Below are positions 1 to 8,260 of a stretch of 64,000 nucleotides of DNA, one piece after another; positions within the stretch are counted from its first letter, which is position 1, and the number at the start of each line of letters is the position of its first letter. The notes under the pieces were generated by a model. That model made no database searches and was not told where the DNA came from. It worked only from the letters and a program-made list of their open reading frames with translations. The stretch comes from Paraburkholderia phosphatilytica (lineage in GTDB: Bacteria > Pseudomonadota > Gammaproteobacteria > Burkholderiales > Burkholderiaceae): contig NZ_QQOA01000031.1 in the NCBI RefSeq assembly GCF_003443895.1, positions 1-64,000 of the forward strand, written 5' to 3'. The position numbers and the translations under genes were made by a program.

Positions 1-322
1 GCTGCTCGCGGAAGCCGAAGTGCCGTACGACCTCGTGTACGAGATGGAGGACATCAACAACGAGTTCGGCCAGACCGACGTGGTGCTGGTGCTCGGCGCG
101 AACGACGTGGTGAACCCGGCGGCAAAGAACGATCCGAAGTCGCCGATCGCGGGCATGCCGATCATCGAGGCGTACAAGGCGCGCACGATCATCGTCAACA
201 AGCGCTCGATGGCGGCGGGTTACGCCGGTCTCGACAACGAGCTCTTCTACATGGACAAGACGATGATGGTGTTCGGTGACGCGAAGAAGGTGATCGAGGA
301 TATGGTGAAGTCGGTCGAATAA
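1..322 (+). CDS. pntB: NAD(P) transhydrogenase subunit beta, C-terminal fragment
   Basis: The 5' part lies outside the window; the reading frame is open from base 2 and about 106 residues remain. PntB with PntA forms the inner-membrane proton-translocating transhydrogenase that moves hydride between NADH and NADP+. The fragment is domain III, the cytosolic NADP(H)-binding domain: it shows [15 protein letters not shown], then [14 protein letters not shown] and the [12 protein letters not shown] segment, all typical of PntB. The stop is at 320-322. Family recognition is strong despite truncation. Confidence 0.95.
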   Translation, partial: LLAEAEVPYDLVYEMEDINNEFGQTDVVLVLGANDVVNPAAKNDPKSPIAGMPIIEAYKARTIIVNKRSMAAGYAGLDNELFYMDKTMMVFGDAKKVIEDMVKSVE

Positions 323-341
323 GCCATAAGCGCAGATGGCC

Positions 342-371
342 CTGACGCCGCGGGCAACGCTGCGGCGTCAG
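342..371. terminator. hairpin between convergent pntB and WYL regulator
   Basis: Perfect 10-bp arms CTGACGCCGC (342-351) and GCGGCGTCAG (362-371) enclose a 10-nt loop just after the pntB stop and overlap the stop of the opposing gene. No good T-tract follows, so it may be a weak or Rho-assisted terminator. Confidence 0.4.
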
Positions 372-1054
372 CGCTGTTTCGCCCGCACCACCCGCAGAAA
401 GTCCGCGAGACGTCGGCCTTCGATGTCGGGAAACGGCTCCTGCAGTTCGACGTCCCGCATCCGGTCGATGTCGAAGTTGCGGAAGTCGTTGCGCAGTTCG
501 CACCACGCGCCGGTCGTCCAGCGCGCGCCCCAATACGCGAGACCGAGCGGCCACACGCGTCGCTCGGTTTGCGCACCGTCGCGGTCCTGATACGCGAAGC
601 GCGCAACGCGCCGCCCGTCGATCGCCTGATGCAGCAGATCGACCTTCGCGGAAAACTCCGGCTTGATGTGAAACGACGGCGCGTAGATCGGCAGCCGGTC
701 AAGCGTTGCGCGCCGGTCGGCGGGCATCGCGGACGCGATCTTCGCGAGCGCACCGCGCGCGCCCGACGCGAACCCCGCGCCGCCCCAGGTTTCGAGCATG
801 CGCGCACCGGCCGCGAGCGCAGCGAGTTCGTCGGCGGTGAAGGTGAGCGGCGGCAGGCTCGCGTTGCGATTCAGCCGGTAACCGATGCCCGCTTCGCCTT
901 CGATCGGCACCCCTGACAGTTGCAGATCGCGCACGTCGCGATAGACCGTGCGCAGCGACACGTGCAGCCACTCCGCGAGCTGCTGCGCAGTCGTGAGGCG
1001 GCGGCCGCGCAGCAGCTCGGCGATCTGGAACAGGCGGTCGGCGCGGCGGGTCAT
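368..1054 (-). CDS. YafY-type HTH/WYL-domain transcriptional regulator
   Basis: A 228-residue regulator. Residues about 1-60 form a DeoR-like winged helix (MTRRADRLFQIAELL, recognition helix around LRTVYRDVRDL, wing with GIGYRL). A WYL-type ligand-sensing domain covers roughly 130-225. I chose the ATG at 1054 because MTRRADRLFQ is the usual start of this family; upstream in-frame codons encode arginine-rich shadow sequence. It lies 136 nt downstream of the VOC gene on the same strand, and such regulators commonly control a neighbouring VOC gene. Ligand unknown. Confidence 0.85.
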   Translation of the reverse strand: MTRRADRLFQIAELLRGRRLTTAQQLAEWLHVSLRTVYRDVRDLQLSGVPIEGEAGIGYRLNRNASLPPLTFTADELAALAAGARMLETWGGAGFASGARGALAKIASAMPADRRATLDRLPIYAPSFHIKPEFSAKVDLLHQAIDGRRVARFAYQDRDGAQTERRVWPLGLAYWGARWTTGAWCELRNDFRNFDIDRMRDVELQEPFPDIEGRRLADFLRVVRAKQR

Positions 1055-1190
1055 CGTGAAGGCCAGGCGACTGGGAAGAAAGACGGTGTCGCGATGATAG
1101 CGCCGCATCGTCCGCTCCGGCGGTCGTGGCTTCGTAGCGCCCGTACCGCGAGAGCCGAGCGCGCGGCTGCTGCGGCTGCAGCGGTTGCGT

Positions 1191-1577
1191 TCAGCCGTTA
1201 GCGGGCGAATGCAGCCCGATGCGGTTGCCCTCGCTGTCGGTGAAGAACGCGATGTAGCCGATGTCGTTCGGCAACTGGACCGCCGGCCCCTGCGTCTTGC
1301 CACCAGCACGTTCGATGCGCGCGAGCGCGGCATCGACGTTCGGCGTCGCGTTCAGATAGAGCGTCGCGCCGTCGAGCGCCGGCTGATGATCGCCGCGTTC
1401 GATGAGGCAGCCGCCGGTGCATGGCTGGTCGTATGCGAACACTGCGATGGTCTCGGTGCCGAGCTGCTCGCGGTGCAGCTTCGTATCGAGCGCGGCTTCG
1501 TAGAAGCGCGTCGCGCGATCGATGTCGGCGACGGGGATTTCGAACCACGACAGGACGCGTTGCGGATTGGCTGACAT
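1191..1577 (-). CDS. VOC (glyoxalase/bleomycin-resistance) family protein
   Basis: A 128-residue single VOC domain beginning MSANPQRVLSWFEIPVAD with the family-typical RATRFYEAAL and a C-terminal TDSEGNRIGLHSP. The ATG at 1577 has an AAGGAGAA ribosome site (complement of 1583-1590). VOC proteins use a metal centre for isomerase, dioxygenase or resistance chemistry; the substrate cannot be told here. It is the first gene of a likely two-gene unit with the WYL regulator, and a strong palindrome lies about 70 nt upstream. Confidence 0.82.
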   Translation of the reverse strand: MSANPQRVLSWFEIPVADIDRATRFYEAALDTKLHREQLGTETIAVFAYDQPCTGGCLIERGDHQPALDGATLYLNATPNVDAALARIERAGGKTQGPAVQLPNDIGYIAFFTDSEGNRIGLHSPANG

Positions 1578-1645
1578 GACGATTCTCCTTGGGATCACTG
1601 CGATGAATGAACGCCGGATGGCGTGACCGCAGTGTGCGTGGGGGT

Positions 1646-1667
1646 TACTGACAGCGTGCTGTCAGTA
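1646..1667. promoter_or_regulatory. candidate operator upstream of VOC gene
   Basis: Nine-bp perfect arms TACTGACAG (1646-1654) and CTGTCAGTA (1659-1667) are separated by CGTG. The site sits between the VOC gene and the divergent arsR gene, 69 nt from the VOC start. A TGACA/TGTCA dyad next to a WYL regulator suggests its binding site; this is inference. Confidence 0.5.
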
Positions 1668-1700
1668 GCTGGCAGCGAATCCGCATTTCATCCACATCAC

Positions 1701-1728
1701 TTGACATGCAACCAAAAGGTTGCATAAT
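1701..1728 (+). promoter_or_regulatory. arsR promoter with embedded palindromic operator
   Basis: A -35 TTGACA (1701-1706) and -10 CATAAT (1723-1728) are 16 bp apart. The spacer is filled by the perfect palindrome ATGCAACC-AAAA-GGTTGCAT (1706-1725), which touches both hexamers. A protein bound there would block RNA polymerase, so autorepression by the ArsR protein is the natural reading. Confidence 0.7.
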
Positions 1729-1752
1729 TCAGCAAACGATCCCGCACGATCC

Positions 1753-2121
1753 ATGGACCTGGTTTTCAAGGCGCTGGCCGATCCAACCCGCCGTCAACTG
1801 CTCGATCTGCTCCATGCGCACAACGGGCAGACGCTCGGCGAGCTCTGCGAAGGGCTCGACATGAGCCGGCAGGCGGTGAGCAAGCATCTCGCGCTGCTCG
1901 AGGAAGCGAACCTCGTCGCGGTGGTCTGGCGCGGGCGCGAAAAGCTGCATTACCTGAACCCGGTGCCGATCCACGAAATCGCGGAGCGCTGGATCGGCAA
2001 GTTCGAACGCAACCGGCTGCGCGTGCTGCACGACCTGAAGCGTCATCTGGAAGGCGATGACGGCGCGGCCCGGCGCCGCACCCATGAAGACAATGAAGGA
2101 GGCGGTGATGAGCAAACCTGA
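1753..2121 (+). CDS. ArsR/SmtB-family transcriptional repressor
   Basis: A 122-residue winged-helix regulator: MDLVFKALADPTRRQLLDLL at the N terminus, recognition helix MSRQAVSKHLALLEEANLV at about 37-55, and wing WRGREKLHYLNP. It lacks the metal-binding CxC of ArsR/SmtB sensors and belongs to the SdpR/YdfF-like group that pairs with SRPBCC proteins. The start is ATG 1753, just downstream of the inferred transcription start; an upstream TTG at 1720 falls inside the promoter. Its 3' end overlaps the next gene by 14 nt, implying co-translation. Confidence 0.88.
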   Translation: MDLVFKALADPTRRQLLDLLHAHNGQTLGELCEGLDMSRQAVSKHLALLEEANLVAVVWRGREKLHYLNPVPIHEIAERWIGKFERNRLRVLHDLKRHLEGDDGAARRRTHEDNEGGGDEQT

Positions 2122-2566
2122 ATTCGTCTACGTCACGTATATCGCGTCGACGCCGCAGAAGGTGTTCGATGCGCTGCGCGACCCGGAGCTGACGAAGGAC
2201 TACTGGGGGCGCGGCCGTCCGGTGTCGGACTGGCAGCCCGGCTCGCGCTGGGAGTACCAGCATTACGACGACGCGTCGCAGGTCGACGTGGTCGGCACGG
2301 TGCTCGAGTGCGAGCCGCCGCGGCGGTTGGTCGTGACGTGGGGAAAGCCGGGACGCACCGGCGAATCGCGCGTCACGTACCAGATCGACGACGCGTTCGG
2401 CGCCGTCCGTCTGACCGTCACGCACGATCAGCTCGAAGGCGACCCGGAAACGGCGAAGGGCATTTCGCAAGGCTGGCCCGCGGTGCTGTCGAGCCTCAAG
2501 TCGCTGCTCGAAACCGGCGAGGCGATGGCGATGACGAAGCAGCGCTGGGGCAACTGCTCGAAGTGA
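2108..2566 (+). CDS. SRPBCC (AHSA1/START-like) domain protein
   Basis: A 152-residue protein starting MSKPEFVYVTYIASTP and containing KVFDALRDPELTKDYW, the standard opening of activator-of-Hsp90-like SRPBCC proteins, with a C-terminal helix GWPAVLSSLKSLLETGE lining the ligand pocket. A consensus AAGGAGG (2096-2102) fixes the ATG at 2108. It is translationally coupled to the ArsR gene; such pairs usually form a small ligand-responsive operon, but no ligand can be named. Confidence 0.85.
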   Translation: MSKPEFVYVTYIASTPQKVFDALRDPELTKDYWGRGRPVSDWQPGSRWEYQHYDDASQVDVVGTVLECEPPRRLVVTWGKPGRTGESRVTYQIDDAFGAVRLTVTHDQLEGDPETAKGISQGWPAVLSSLKSLLETGEAMAMTKQRWGNCSK

Positions 2567-2587
2567 ACGAACGAAGCGGCGGCGCGC

Positions 2588-3874
2588 TTACGACGCCGCG
2601 TTCGTATCTCCCGCCGGCCGCTGCCGCACGCTGCCCGCGATCAGATCGAAGCGGAACAGCCGGCATTCGAGCGCGCCATTGAAGAGCGGCGTTTTCGCCG
2701 ATTCGCGCAGCCGCAACTGGCCCGGCAGCTTGCGGTCCGACGTCAGCACGAACGCGTGCCATCCGGTGAAGCGCTGCTTCAGCGCGTCGCCGAGCGCCTG
2801 GAAGAACTCGGCATCGGGCGCGTCGGCGTGCGCACGGTGGAAAGTGTCATCGCGCGAATCGCGCTCGCGCGTGCGCACTTCGCCACGCGGACCACGGCCA
2901 CGCACCTCGATCCGCTCGCCATACGGCGGGTTCGCGACCAGAATGCCGGGCCCGGCGGCGGGCGGCGTCATGCCGCGCGCGTCGAGCTGCTTGAGCGGAA
3001 TGCTGTCGAAGCCCGCGCGCTCGAAGTTGGCGCGCGCCTTCTCGAGCATGTCGCCCGAGATGTCGCTGCCGTAGATCTGCAGATGTTTCTTGCCGCCGCG
3101 TGCCGCGCGCTTCGCGTCGATGGCCGCGCTCTTCAGCGCCTGCCATGCGCTCACGTCGTACTGGCGCAGCTTCTCGAAGCCGAACCGGCGCTCCACACCC
3201 GGCGCAATATCCAGCGCGACCTGCGTGGCTTCCGCGAGGAAGGTGCCGCTGCCGCACATCGGGTCGTACAGCGGCACGTCCGGCGTCCAGCCGGTCAGCC
3301 GCAGGATACCGGCCGCGAGGTTCTCGCGCAGCGGCGCCGCGCCCTTGTCGAGCCGCCAGCCGCGCTTGAAGAGCGGCTCGCCGGATGTGTCGAGGTACAG
3401 CGTGCATTCGGTTGCGGTGAGGAACACGAACACGCGCACGTCGGGGTACGCGGTATCGACGCTCGGCCGTGCGCCGCTCACGTCGCGCAGCCGGTCGCAT
3501 ACCGCGTCTTTCACGCGCAGCGTCGCGAACTCGAGGCTGCGTAGCGGCGACTTGATCGCGGTCGTATCGACGCGCAGCGTCTCGTTCGCCGAGAACCACT
3601 GCTCCCAGCGCTGTTCGAGCGCGAGCGCGTAGATGTCCTGCTCGTTGCGATACGGACGCTCCGCGATCTTCAGCAGCACGCGGCTCGCGATGCGCGAGTG
3701 CAGGTTGACGGCCATGCCGGCCGGCCAGCCGCCGCGGAAGTGGACGCCGCCGGGCACCTGCGCGCCGGGCGTGAACGCCGCGCCGTTCAGGCGATTCGCC
3801 GCGATGTCGGTGAGTTCGGCGGCCAGCGCGGCTTCGAGCCCGCGCGGACAGGGGATGAAAAAGTCGAAAGACAT
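2588..3874 (-). CDS. rlmL: 23S rRNA (guanine-N2) methyltransferase, THUMP family
   Basis: A 428-residue RNA methyltransferase. A THUMP RNA-binding domain covers about residues 45-165, followed by a Rossmann methyltransferase with SAM motif DPMCGSGTFLAEA (204-216) and catalytic NPPYGE (315-320). It matches the N-terminal RlmL half of E. coli RlmKL (G2445 methylation); the RlmK half is absent, as in many beta-proteobacteria. An unusual Arg/Asp-rich stretch follows the NPPYGE motif at about 322-350. It lies downstream of the pqi operon but behind a terminator, so it probably has its own promoter near a TACAAT at 3908-3913 (complement). Confidence 0.88.
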   Translation of the reverse strand: MSFDFFIPCPRGLEAALAAELTDIAANRLNGAAFTPGAQVPGGVHFRGGWPAGMAVNLHSRIASRVLLKIAERPYRNEQDIYALALEQRWEQWFSANETLRVDTTAIKSPLRSLEFATLRVKDAVCDRLRDVSGARPSVDTAYPDVRVFVFLTATECTLYLDTSGEPLFKRGWRLDKGAAPLRENLAAGILRLTGWTPDVPLYDPMCGSGTFLAEATQVALDIAPGVERRFGFEKLRQYDVSAWQALKSAAIDAKRAARGGKKHLQIYGSDISGDMLEKARANFERAGFDSIPLKQLDARGMTPPAAGPGILVANPPYGERIEVRGRGPRGEVRTRERDSRDDTFHRAHADAPDAEFFQALGDALKQRFTGWHAFVLTSDRKLPGQLRLRESAKTPLFNGALECRLFRFDLIAGSVRQRPAGDTNAAS

Positions 3875-3932
3875 GGAGAGTGCCGGAAGGCTCGGACAGA
3901 AGGCGATATTGTACGCGGCGCCATCGCCAATG

Positions 3933-3967
3933 AAAAAGGCGCCCGGCCGTCGAAGACCGGACGCCTT
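3933..3967 (-). terminator. intrinsic terminator of the pqi operon
   Basis: On the minus strand AAGGCGTCCGG and CCGGGCGCCTT (complement of 3936-3967) form an 11-bp stem with one G-U pair around a 10-nt loop, running into five U. It lies 40 nt after the pqiC stop and before rlmL. Confidence 0.75.
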
Positions 3968-4006
3968 CTATCGCGTCTGCGCGCGCGATCCGGCGAGCAG
4001 CGTCGG

Positions 4007-4753
4007 CTACTTCGCCGCGAGCGGCGCCGCGCCTTCGGTCGGGCACGGCAGCACCGGCTGCGGACGTGCGACGGGCGCGGCGCTCCTCGATTTTCCGGGC
4101 GATGAAGACGAGCCCATCGGTGCCATCGGTTGCGGCGCCGACGCGAGCTCGCGCACGGCCGCGGCGATTTCCGTCGAGATCTGCGCGACCGCGCGACGAT
4201 GGCCATCGACGAGCGCGTCGTAGCCGCTCTGCACCGGCTCGCTGATGGTGCTGCGGCAGGTCATCACCGTATCCGTCTTCACCGCGCGCACGCTCCACAC
4301 GGCATCGATCAGCGCATGCGAGCCGGGCCACGATTCGAAGCGCTGCACGTTCACGCTGACGCGATACACCGGCATGCCTTGCGGGTAGGCAGTGCCGTAC
4401 ACGTCGATGGTGTCGAGCTGCTGTGTGAGGTCCGCCGACAGCGCGCGGCGGATTTCGTCGGAGGGCAGCGACGCCCAGCGCTGCTGCTCGAGCACGTCGA
4501 CCTGGGTCGGCGCGGTCTGCACGACGAACTGATATTTCGCGACCTGCGCCGGCACGTCGATCGGCGGGACTTCGATCAGCAGCGACGGGTGCGTCGCAGT
4601 GCGCGCCGCGCTCGCGGCCTGAGCGGCGGGCGCGCTGTCCGCGCTCAGCGTGTAGAAGTGGCTCGCCGGCGACGCGCACGCGGCGAGCAGACCGAGCGCG
4701 GCGAACGCCGCACAGGCGGCGAGGCGCGACGTCACGCGCGGGACTGACATCAT
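4007..4753 (-). CDS. pqiC: PqiC/YmbA-type outer-membrane auxiliary lipoprotein
   Basis: A 248-residue lipoprotein with a signal peptide ending in lipobox LLAAC (Cys26) and then ASPASHFYTLS, the hallmark of the ABC-type transport auxiliary (DUF330) family. PqiC octamers anchor PqiB to the outer membrane in the Pqi lipid-transport bridge. The ATG at 4753 overlaps the pqiB stop as ATGA and has AGGAG seven bases upstream, supporting it over the next codon (also Met). The C-terminal 40 residues are Pro/Ser-rich and likely disordered. Confidence 0.9.
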   Translation of the reverse strand: MMSVPRVTSRLAACAAFAALGLLAACASPASHFYTLSADSAPAAQAASAARTATHPSLLIEVPPIDVPAQVAKYQFVVQTAPTQVDVLEQQRWASLPSDEIRRALSADLTQQLDTIDVYGTAYPQGMPVYRVSVNVQRFESWPGSHALIDAVWSVRAVKTDTVMTCRSTISEPVQSGYDALVDGHRRAVAQISTEIAAAVRELASAPQPMAPMGSSSSPGKSRSAAPVARPQPVLPCPTEGAAPLAAK

Positions 4754-6408
4754 GGTTTATCTCCTGATTTACCGCGCAGCAGCGATTCGGGATGTCGTTC
4801 GAGGTAGTCGGCGAGCGCGTTGAGCGACTGCAGCGTGCGCGTCAGCTCCTGCATTGCCTGGTGGACGTCGGACTGCAGCGGCGAGTCCTGCTGCAGCGTG
4901 GCCTGCGCGGAGGTGAACGTGTCGTGCGCGGCCTTCAGCGTGTCGCGCGCCTGCGGCATCACCTGGCTGTTCAGCTGGTCGAACAGCTTGTTCGCGTTCT
5001 GCAGCGAGTCGTTCAGGTTGTTGCCGATCTTGTCGAACGGAACGGCATCGAGCTTCTTCGCGATATCGGCGACCTGCACCTGCAGTTCGTCGAGCGTGTT
5101 CGGCATGGTCGGCAGCACGATCGGATCCTGCGAGATGTCGACCTTCGCGCGCGGCGCCTTCGGGAAGATGTCGAGCGCGATATACAGCTGGCTCGTGATC
5201 AGGTTGCCGGTGCGCAGCTGGCCGCGCAGCCCGTTCGCGACGAGGTCCTCCAGCAGCTGGTGCTGCGCGGGCGTGCCTTGCGCCGGCAGTTGATCGCGAG
5301 AACGGCGGCGCAGACGGTCCGGATAGATGTCCATCGTGACCGGCATCGTGAAGTTGCGCGCCTTCGGGTCGTATTCGACGCCGATGTTCGTCACCTGGCC
5401 GAGCACGATGCCGCGGAAGTCGACCGACGCGCCGACCGACAGGCCGCGCAGCGACTGGTTGAAGTTCATCACGACGCGCACCGGCGTGCCGTCCGGCTCG
5501 CGCATTGCGTCCGATTCGTCGGCGGCGAGGCGGAAGGTTTGATCGTCCGGCGCCTGTTCGCCGACCGACTGCCCTGGCGGCGACTGGAACGCGAGACCGC
5601 CGACGATCACCGTAGCGAGCGACTGCGTGTTCAGCGTGAAGCCGTTCGAATCGAGCCGCAGGTCGACGCCGCTTGCGTGCCACCAGCGCGAGTTGGTGCC
5701 GACGTACTGGTCGTATGGCGCGGAGACGAACACCTGGATCGTCACGCCGGTGCCGTCCTTGTCGAGCGAGAAGCCGACCACCTGACCGACCTGCACGCGC
5801 CGGTAGTAGATCGGCGAGCCGATGTCGATCGAGCCGAGCGATTCGCCGCGTAACGTGAAGCGGCGCCCCTTCTGGTCGCCAGTGACGGCGGGTGGCGTTT
5901 CGAGGCCGACGAAATTGTGCTCGGTCTCCTTCGAGCGTCCGGCATCGACGCCGATGTACGCGCCCGACAGCAGTGTGGTGAGCCCCGATACGCCGGTCGT
6001 GCCGACCCGTGGCCGCACGACCCAGAAGCGCGTGTCCTTCACCGCGAAATCCTGTGCTTCCTTCGTGAGTTCGACTTCGACGAGCACGCGCGACAGGTTC
6101 GTCGACAGCCGGATGCTCTTCACGGTGCCGATGTCCACGTCCTTGAACTTGACCTTGGTCTTGCCCGGCTCGAGTCCCTCCGCGGTGTTGAAGCTGATGG
6201 TGACTGTGGGGCCGCGCTCCAGGACCGTTTTCACGACCAGCGTGATACCGATCAGCGCGGCGATGAGCGGAATTACCCACACGAGCGAAGGCAACCAGCC
6301 CCGCTTCGTGTCGATGTCGGGCTCCGGCAGATCCGGCGGCACGACAGGGCGGGTCGGTTCGTTGCGCGGTGCGCCGGGATCGGAGTTCGGTCCTTGCGGG
6401 CTGGTCAT
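4750..6408 (-). CDS. pqiB: MCE-family intermembrane transport protein PqiB
   Basis: A 552-residue protein: proline-rich cytosolic N terminus, one membrane helix (about 38-63, LVWVIPLIAALIGITLVVK), three MCE domains (about 65-160, 180-275, 305-405) and a helical C-terminal region (about 440-540) that forms the needle in E. coli PqiB. MCE domain starts are visible as GPTVTISFNTAEGLEPGKT and TPVRVVMNFNQSLRGLSVG. It spans the periplasm to carry lipids between membranes. It overlaps the upstream pqiA-like gene and pqiC by 4 nt each, so the operon is translationally coupled. Confidence 0.94.
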   Translation of the reverse strand: MTSPQGPNSDPGAPRNEPTRPVVPPDLPEPDIDTKRGWLPSLVWVIPLIAALIGITLVVKTVLERGPTVTISFNTAEGLEPGKTKVKFKDVDIGTVKSIRLSTNLSRVLVEVELTKEAQDFAVKDTRFWVVRPRVGTTGVSGLTTLLSGAYIGVDAGRSKETEHNFVGLETPPAVTGDQKGRRFTLRGESLGSIDIGSPIYYRRVQVGQVVGFSLDKDGTGVTIQVFVSAPYDQYVGTNSRWWHASGVDLRLDSNGFTLNTQSLATVIVGGLAFQSPPGQSVGEQAPDDQTFRLAADESDAMREPDGTPVRVVMNFNQSLRGLSVGASVDFRGIVLGQVTNIGVEYDPKARNFTMPVTMDIYPDRLRRRSRDQLPAQGTPAQHQLLEDLVANGLRGQLRTGNLITSQLYIALDIFPKAPRAKVDISQDPIVLPTMPNTLDELQVQVADIAKKLDAVPFDKIGNNLNDSLQNANKLFDQLNSQVMPQARDTLKAAHDTFTSAQATLQQDSPLQSDVHQAMQELTRTLQSLNALADYLERHPESLLRGKSGDKP

Positions 6409-7052
6409 GGATGGGGGTCCTGAGAGTTTTTCGTATCGCTGTCGATCGGGTCCCAGATGAGCCGTGGATCGAACTGCATCGACGCGATCATCGTCAGCAC
6501 GACGACCGAGCCGAACGCGATCGCGCCCGGTCCGGCCGTGATCACCGCGAGCGACTGGAAGCGCACGAGCGCGACCGTCATCGTGATCACGAACACGTCG
6601 AGCATCGACCAGCGGCCGATCCGCTCGACGATGCGGTAGAGCGTGGTGCGTTCATGCGGGCGCCAGCGCGAGCGGTTCTGCGCGGTGATCGTGAGCAGCG
6701 CGAGCACGCTCAGCTTGAGCATCGGCACGAGGATGCTCGCGATGAACACGATGATGGAGAGCGGCCAGTCGCCCGAGGTCCAGAAATAGACGACGCCGCT
6801 CATGATCGTATCGTCCTCCGAACCGACGAGCGACGCCGTGTGCATGACCGGCAGCAGGTTCGCGGGAATGTACAGCAGCGCCGCGGCAATCAGCAGAGCC
6901 CAGGTGCGCATCAGGCTGTCCGGGTGGCGCCGGTGCAGCACGGCGCCGCAGCGCGTACAGCGTTGCGGCTCGATGGATCGCACGTGGCGCAGCACCTGGC
7001 CACAGGCGTGGCAGACGACGAGACCGGTGCGCAGCGCGGTGGGGTATCGCAT
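6405..7052 (-). CDS. pqiA: PqiA-like inner-membrane protein, second half
   Basis: A 215-residue membrane protein with an N-terminal rubredoxin-like zinc ribbon (CHAC at 14-17, CTRC at 32-35) followed by about four hydrophobic helices, including LLIAAALLYIPANLLPVMH. In E. coli PqiA one 417-residue chain carries two such ribbon-plus-membrane units; here the units are separate genes. The ATG at 7052 begins directly before the ribbon; upstream codons are charged shadow sequence. It lies 7 nt after the first half and overlaps pqiB by 4 nt. Confidence 0.9.
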   Translation of the reverse strand: MRYPTALRTGLVVCHACGQVLRHVRSIEPQRCTRCGAVLHRRHPDSLMRTWALLIAAALLYIPANLLPVMHTASLVGSEDDTIMSGVVYFWTSGDWPLSIIVFIASILVPMLKLSVLALLTITAQNRSRWRPHERTTLYRIVERIGRWSMLDVFVITMTVALVRFQSLAVITAGPGAIAFGSVVVLTMIASMQFDPRLIWDPIDSDTKNSQDPHP

Positions 7053-7059
7053 GATGCGT

Positions 7060-7782
7060 TTATCCTTCTCCGCCCGGCGCGGATTGCCCGACCGTGACCG
7101 AACGGGCCTTGTTCGCCACCACTTCGGGCGGCAGCCTGCCATTGCGCTTGCCTTGCCGTGCCGCGGCTTCGCGCTCCGCCAGTTCGTCGGCGATGTCCCA
7201 CAGCGTGCGCGGATCGAACGTGACCACGACTGCGAACATCAGCGTCAGCGCGGCGAACGCGAAGATTGCCGCCTCGGGGATCACGCGCGCGAGACTCGTC
7301 ATCTTCACGACGGTGACGAGCACGCCCAGCATGAAGACCTCGATCATGCCCCACGGGCGCACGAACTGGATGGCGCGCAGCACGCGGTTGAAACCCGCGG
7401 GCACATGGCCGGCGCGGATCGGCAGCATCACGTACAGCAGCGCGAGCAACTCGGTGAGGGGAAACAGCGTGGTGGACAGGAACACCATCACCGCGACGAT
7501 CTGCATGTCCTGATTCCACAGCGCGACGAGCGCGCCGAACAGCGTGGTCTGGCTCGTGATGCCGTTTGTTTCGAGTTCGAGAATCGGATAAGCCTGCGCG
7601 ATCAGAAACGTGATCAATGCGCCGAAGGTCATCGCGCAGACGCGATCGAGCCGGCCGGGCGAACTGTGCCGCACCAGCGTCGCGCCGCAACGCGGGCAGT
7701 GCGCAGTGGCGCGCCCGGCAAGCTTCGGCTTGCGGTACAGCGCGTCGCACTCGTGGCACGCGATCAGATTGTCTTGTTCCAT
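7060..7782 (-). CDS. pqiA: PqiA-like inner-membrane protein, first half
   Basis: A 240-residue protein and first gene of the pqi operon. A zinc ribbon (CHEC at 9-12, CPRC at 29-32) precedes about four membrane helices (for example MTFGALITFLIAQAYPIL and MVFLSTTLFPLTELLALLYVM), matching the N-terminal unit of E. coli PqiA. It probably works with the next gene product as the inner-membrane base feeding PqiB. The C-terminal tail is charged. ATG 7782 follows from the family's start just before the first ribbon. Confidence 0.9.
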   Translation of the reverse strand: MEQDNLIACHECDALYRKPKLAGRATAHCPRCGATLVRHSSPGRLDRVCAMTFGALITFLIAQAYPILELETNGITSQTTLFGALVALWNQDMQIVAVMVFLSTTLFPLTELLALLYVMLPIRAGHVPAGFNRVLRAIQFVRPWGMIEVFMLGVLVTVVKMTSLARVIPEAAIFAFAALTLMFAVVVTFDPRTLWDIADELAEREAAARQGKRNGRLPPEVVANKARSVTVGQSAPGGEG

Positions 7783-8260
7783 GCGCAGAGCGTGTGACTT
7801 CGGTGGAGCGTGATGACCTGACCGGCACGCACGCGAGCCCGCCAGGAATTCTGCTGCAATAGTATCAAAGGCGCCTCTCGAGAAACGTCTGTATTCCGCG
7901 GCCGAAGGCGCCTGAAGTCTAGCCGAACTGTCACGTCGTGTTGGGACCGTTTTGAGCGTGCGATCGTTCCACTCGTTGCGCGCGTCCGAAAGGCGGCGAA
8001 GCCAGGAGCGCGTGACCCATCTCGCCGACCTCCCGCGGGTGCTGGCGGATCGAAAGCCGGAACGCCCTCGCACACCGCGTGCCTGGCCCCGGGGCATATC
8101 GTTATCCGAACAGTCTACGAAAGATTGGGTAACCGGATTTTCGCCAGTGGAGAATAATGTCGTACCAACCGGCTGCGTATCGAACCCGTCGCGCGCTTCG
8201 TCTGCGTGTGCCGAAGGAAGAGCCGGACGTCGTCGTCACATTTTCGATCGCGGGTTCGTC
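7783..8260. other. intergenic region between pqi operon and cytochrome b561
   Basis: A 478-nt divergent spacer. Open frames here have arginine-rich, shadow-like composition and no ribosome sites, so I call no gene. It should hold the pqi promoter (minus) and the cytochrome promoter (plus), but no hexamer pair was convincing. Confidence 0.5.

Noticed and set aside
7764-8075. 103-codon minus-strand open frame in the pqi-cytochrome spacer
   Set aside because: Overlaps the pqiA start, has no ribosome site and shows shadow-like composition.
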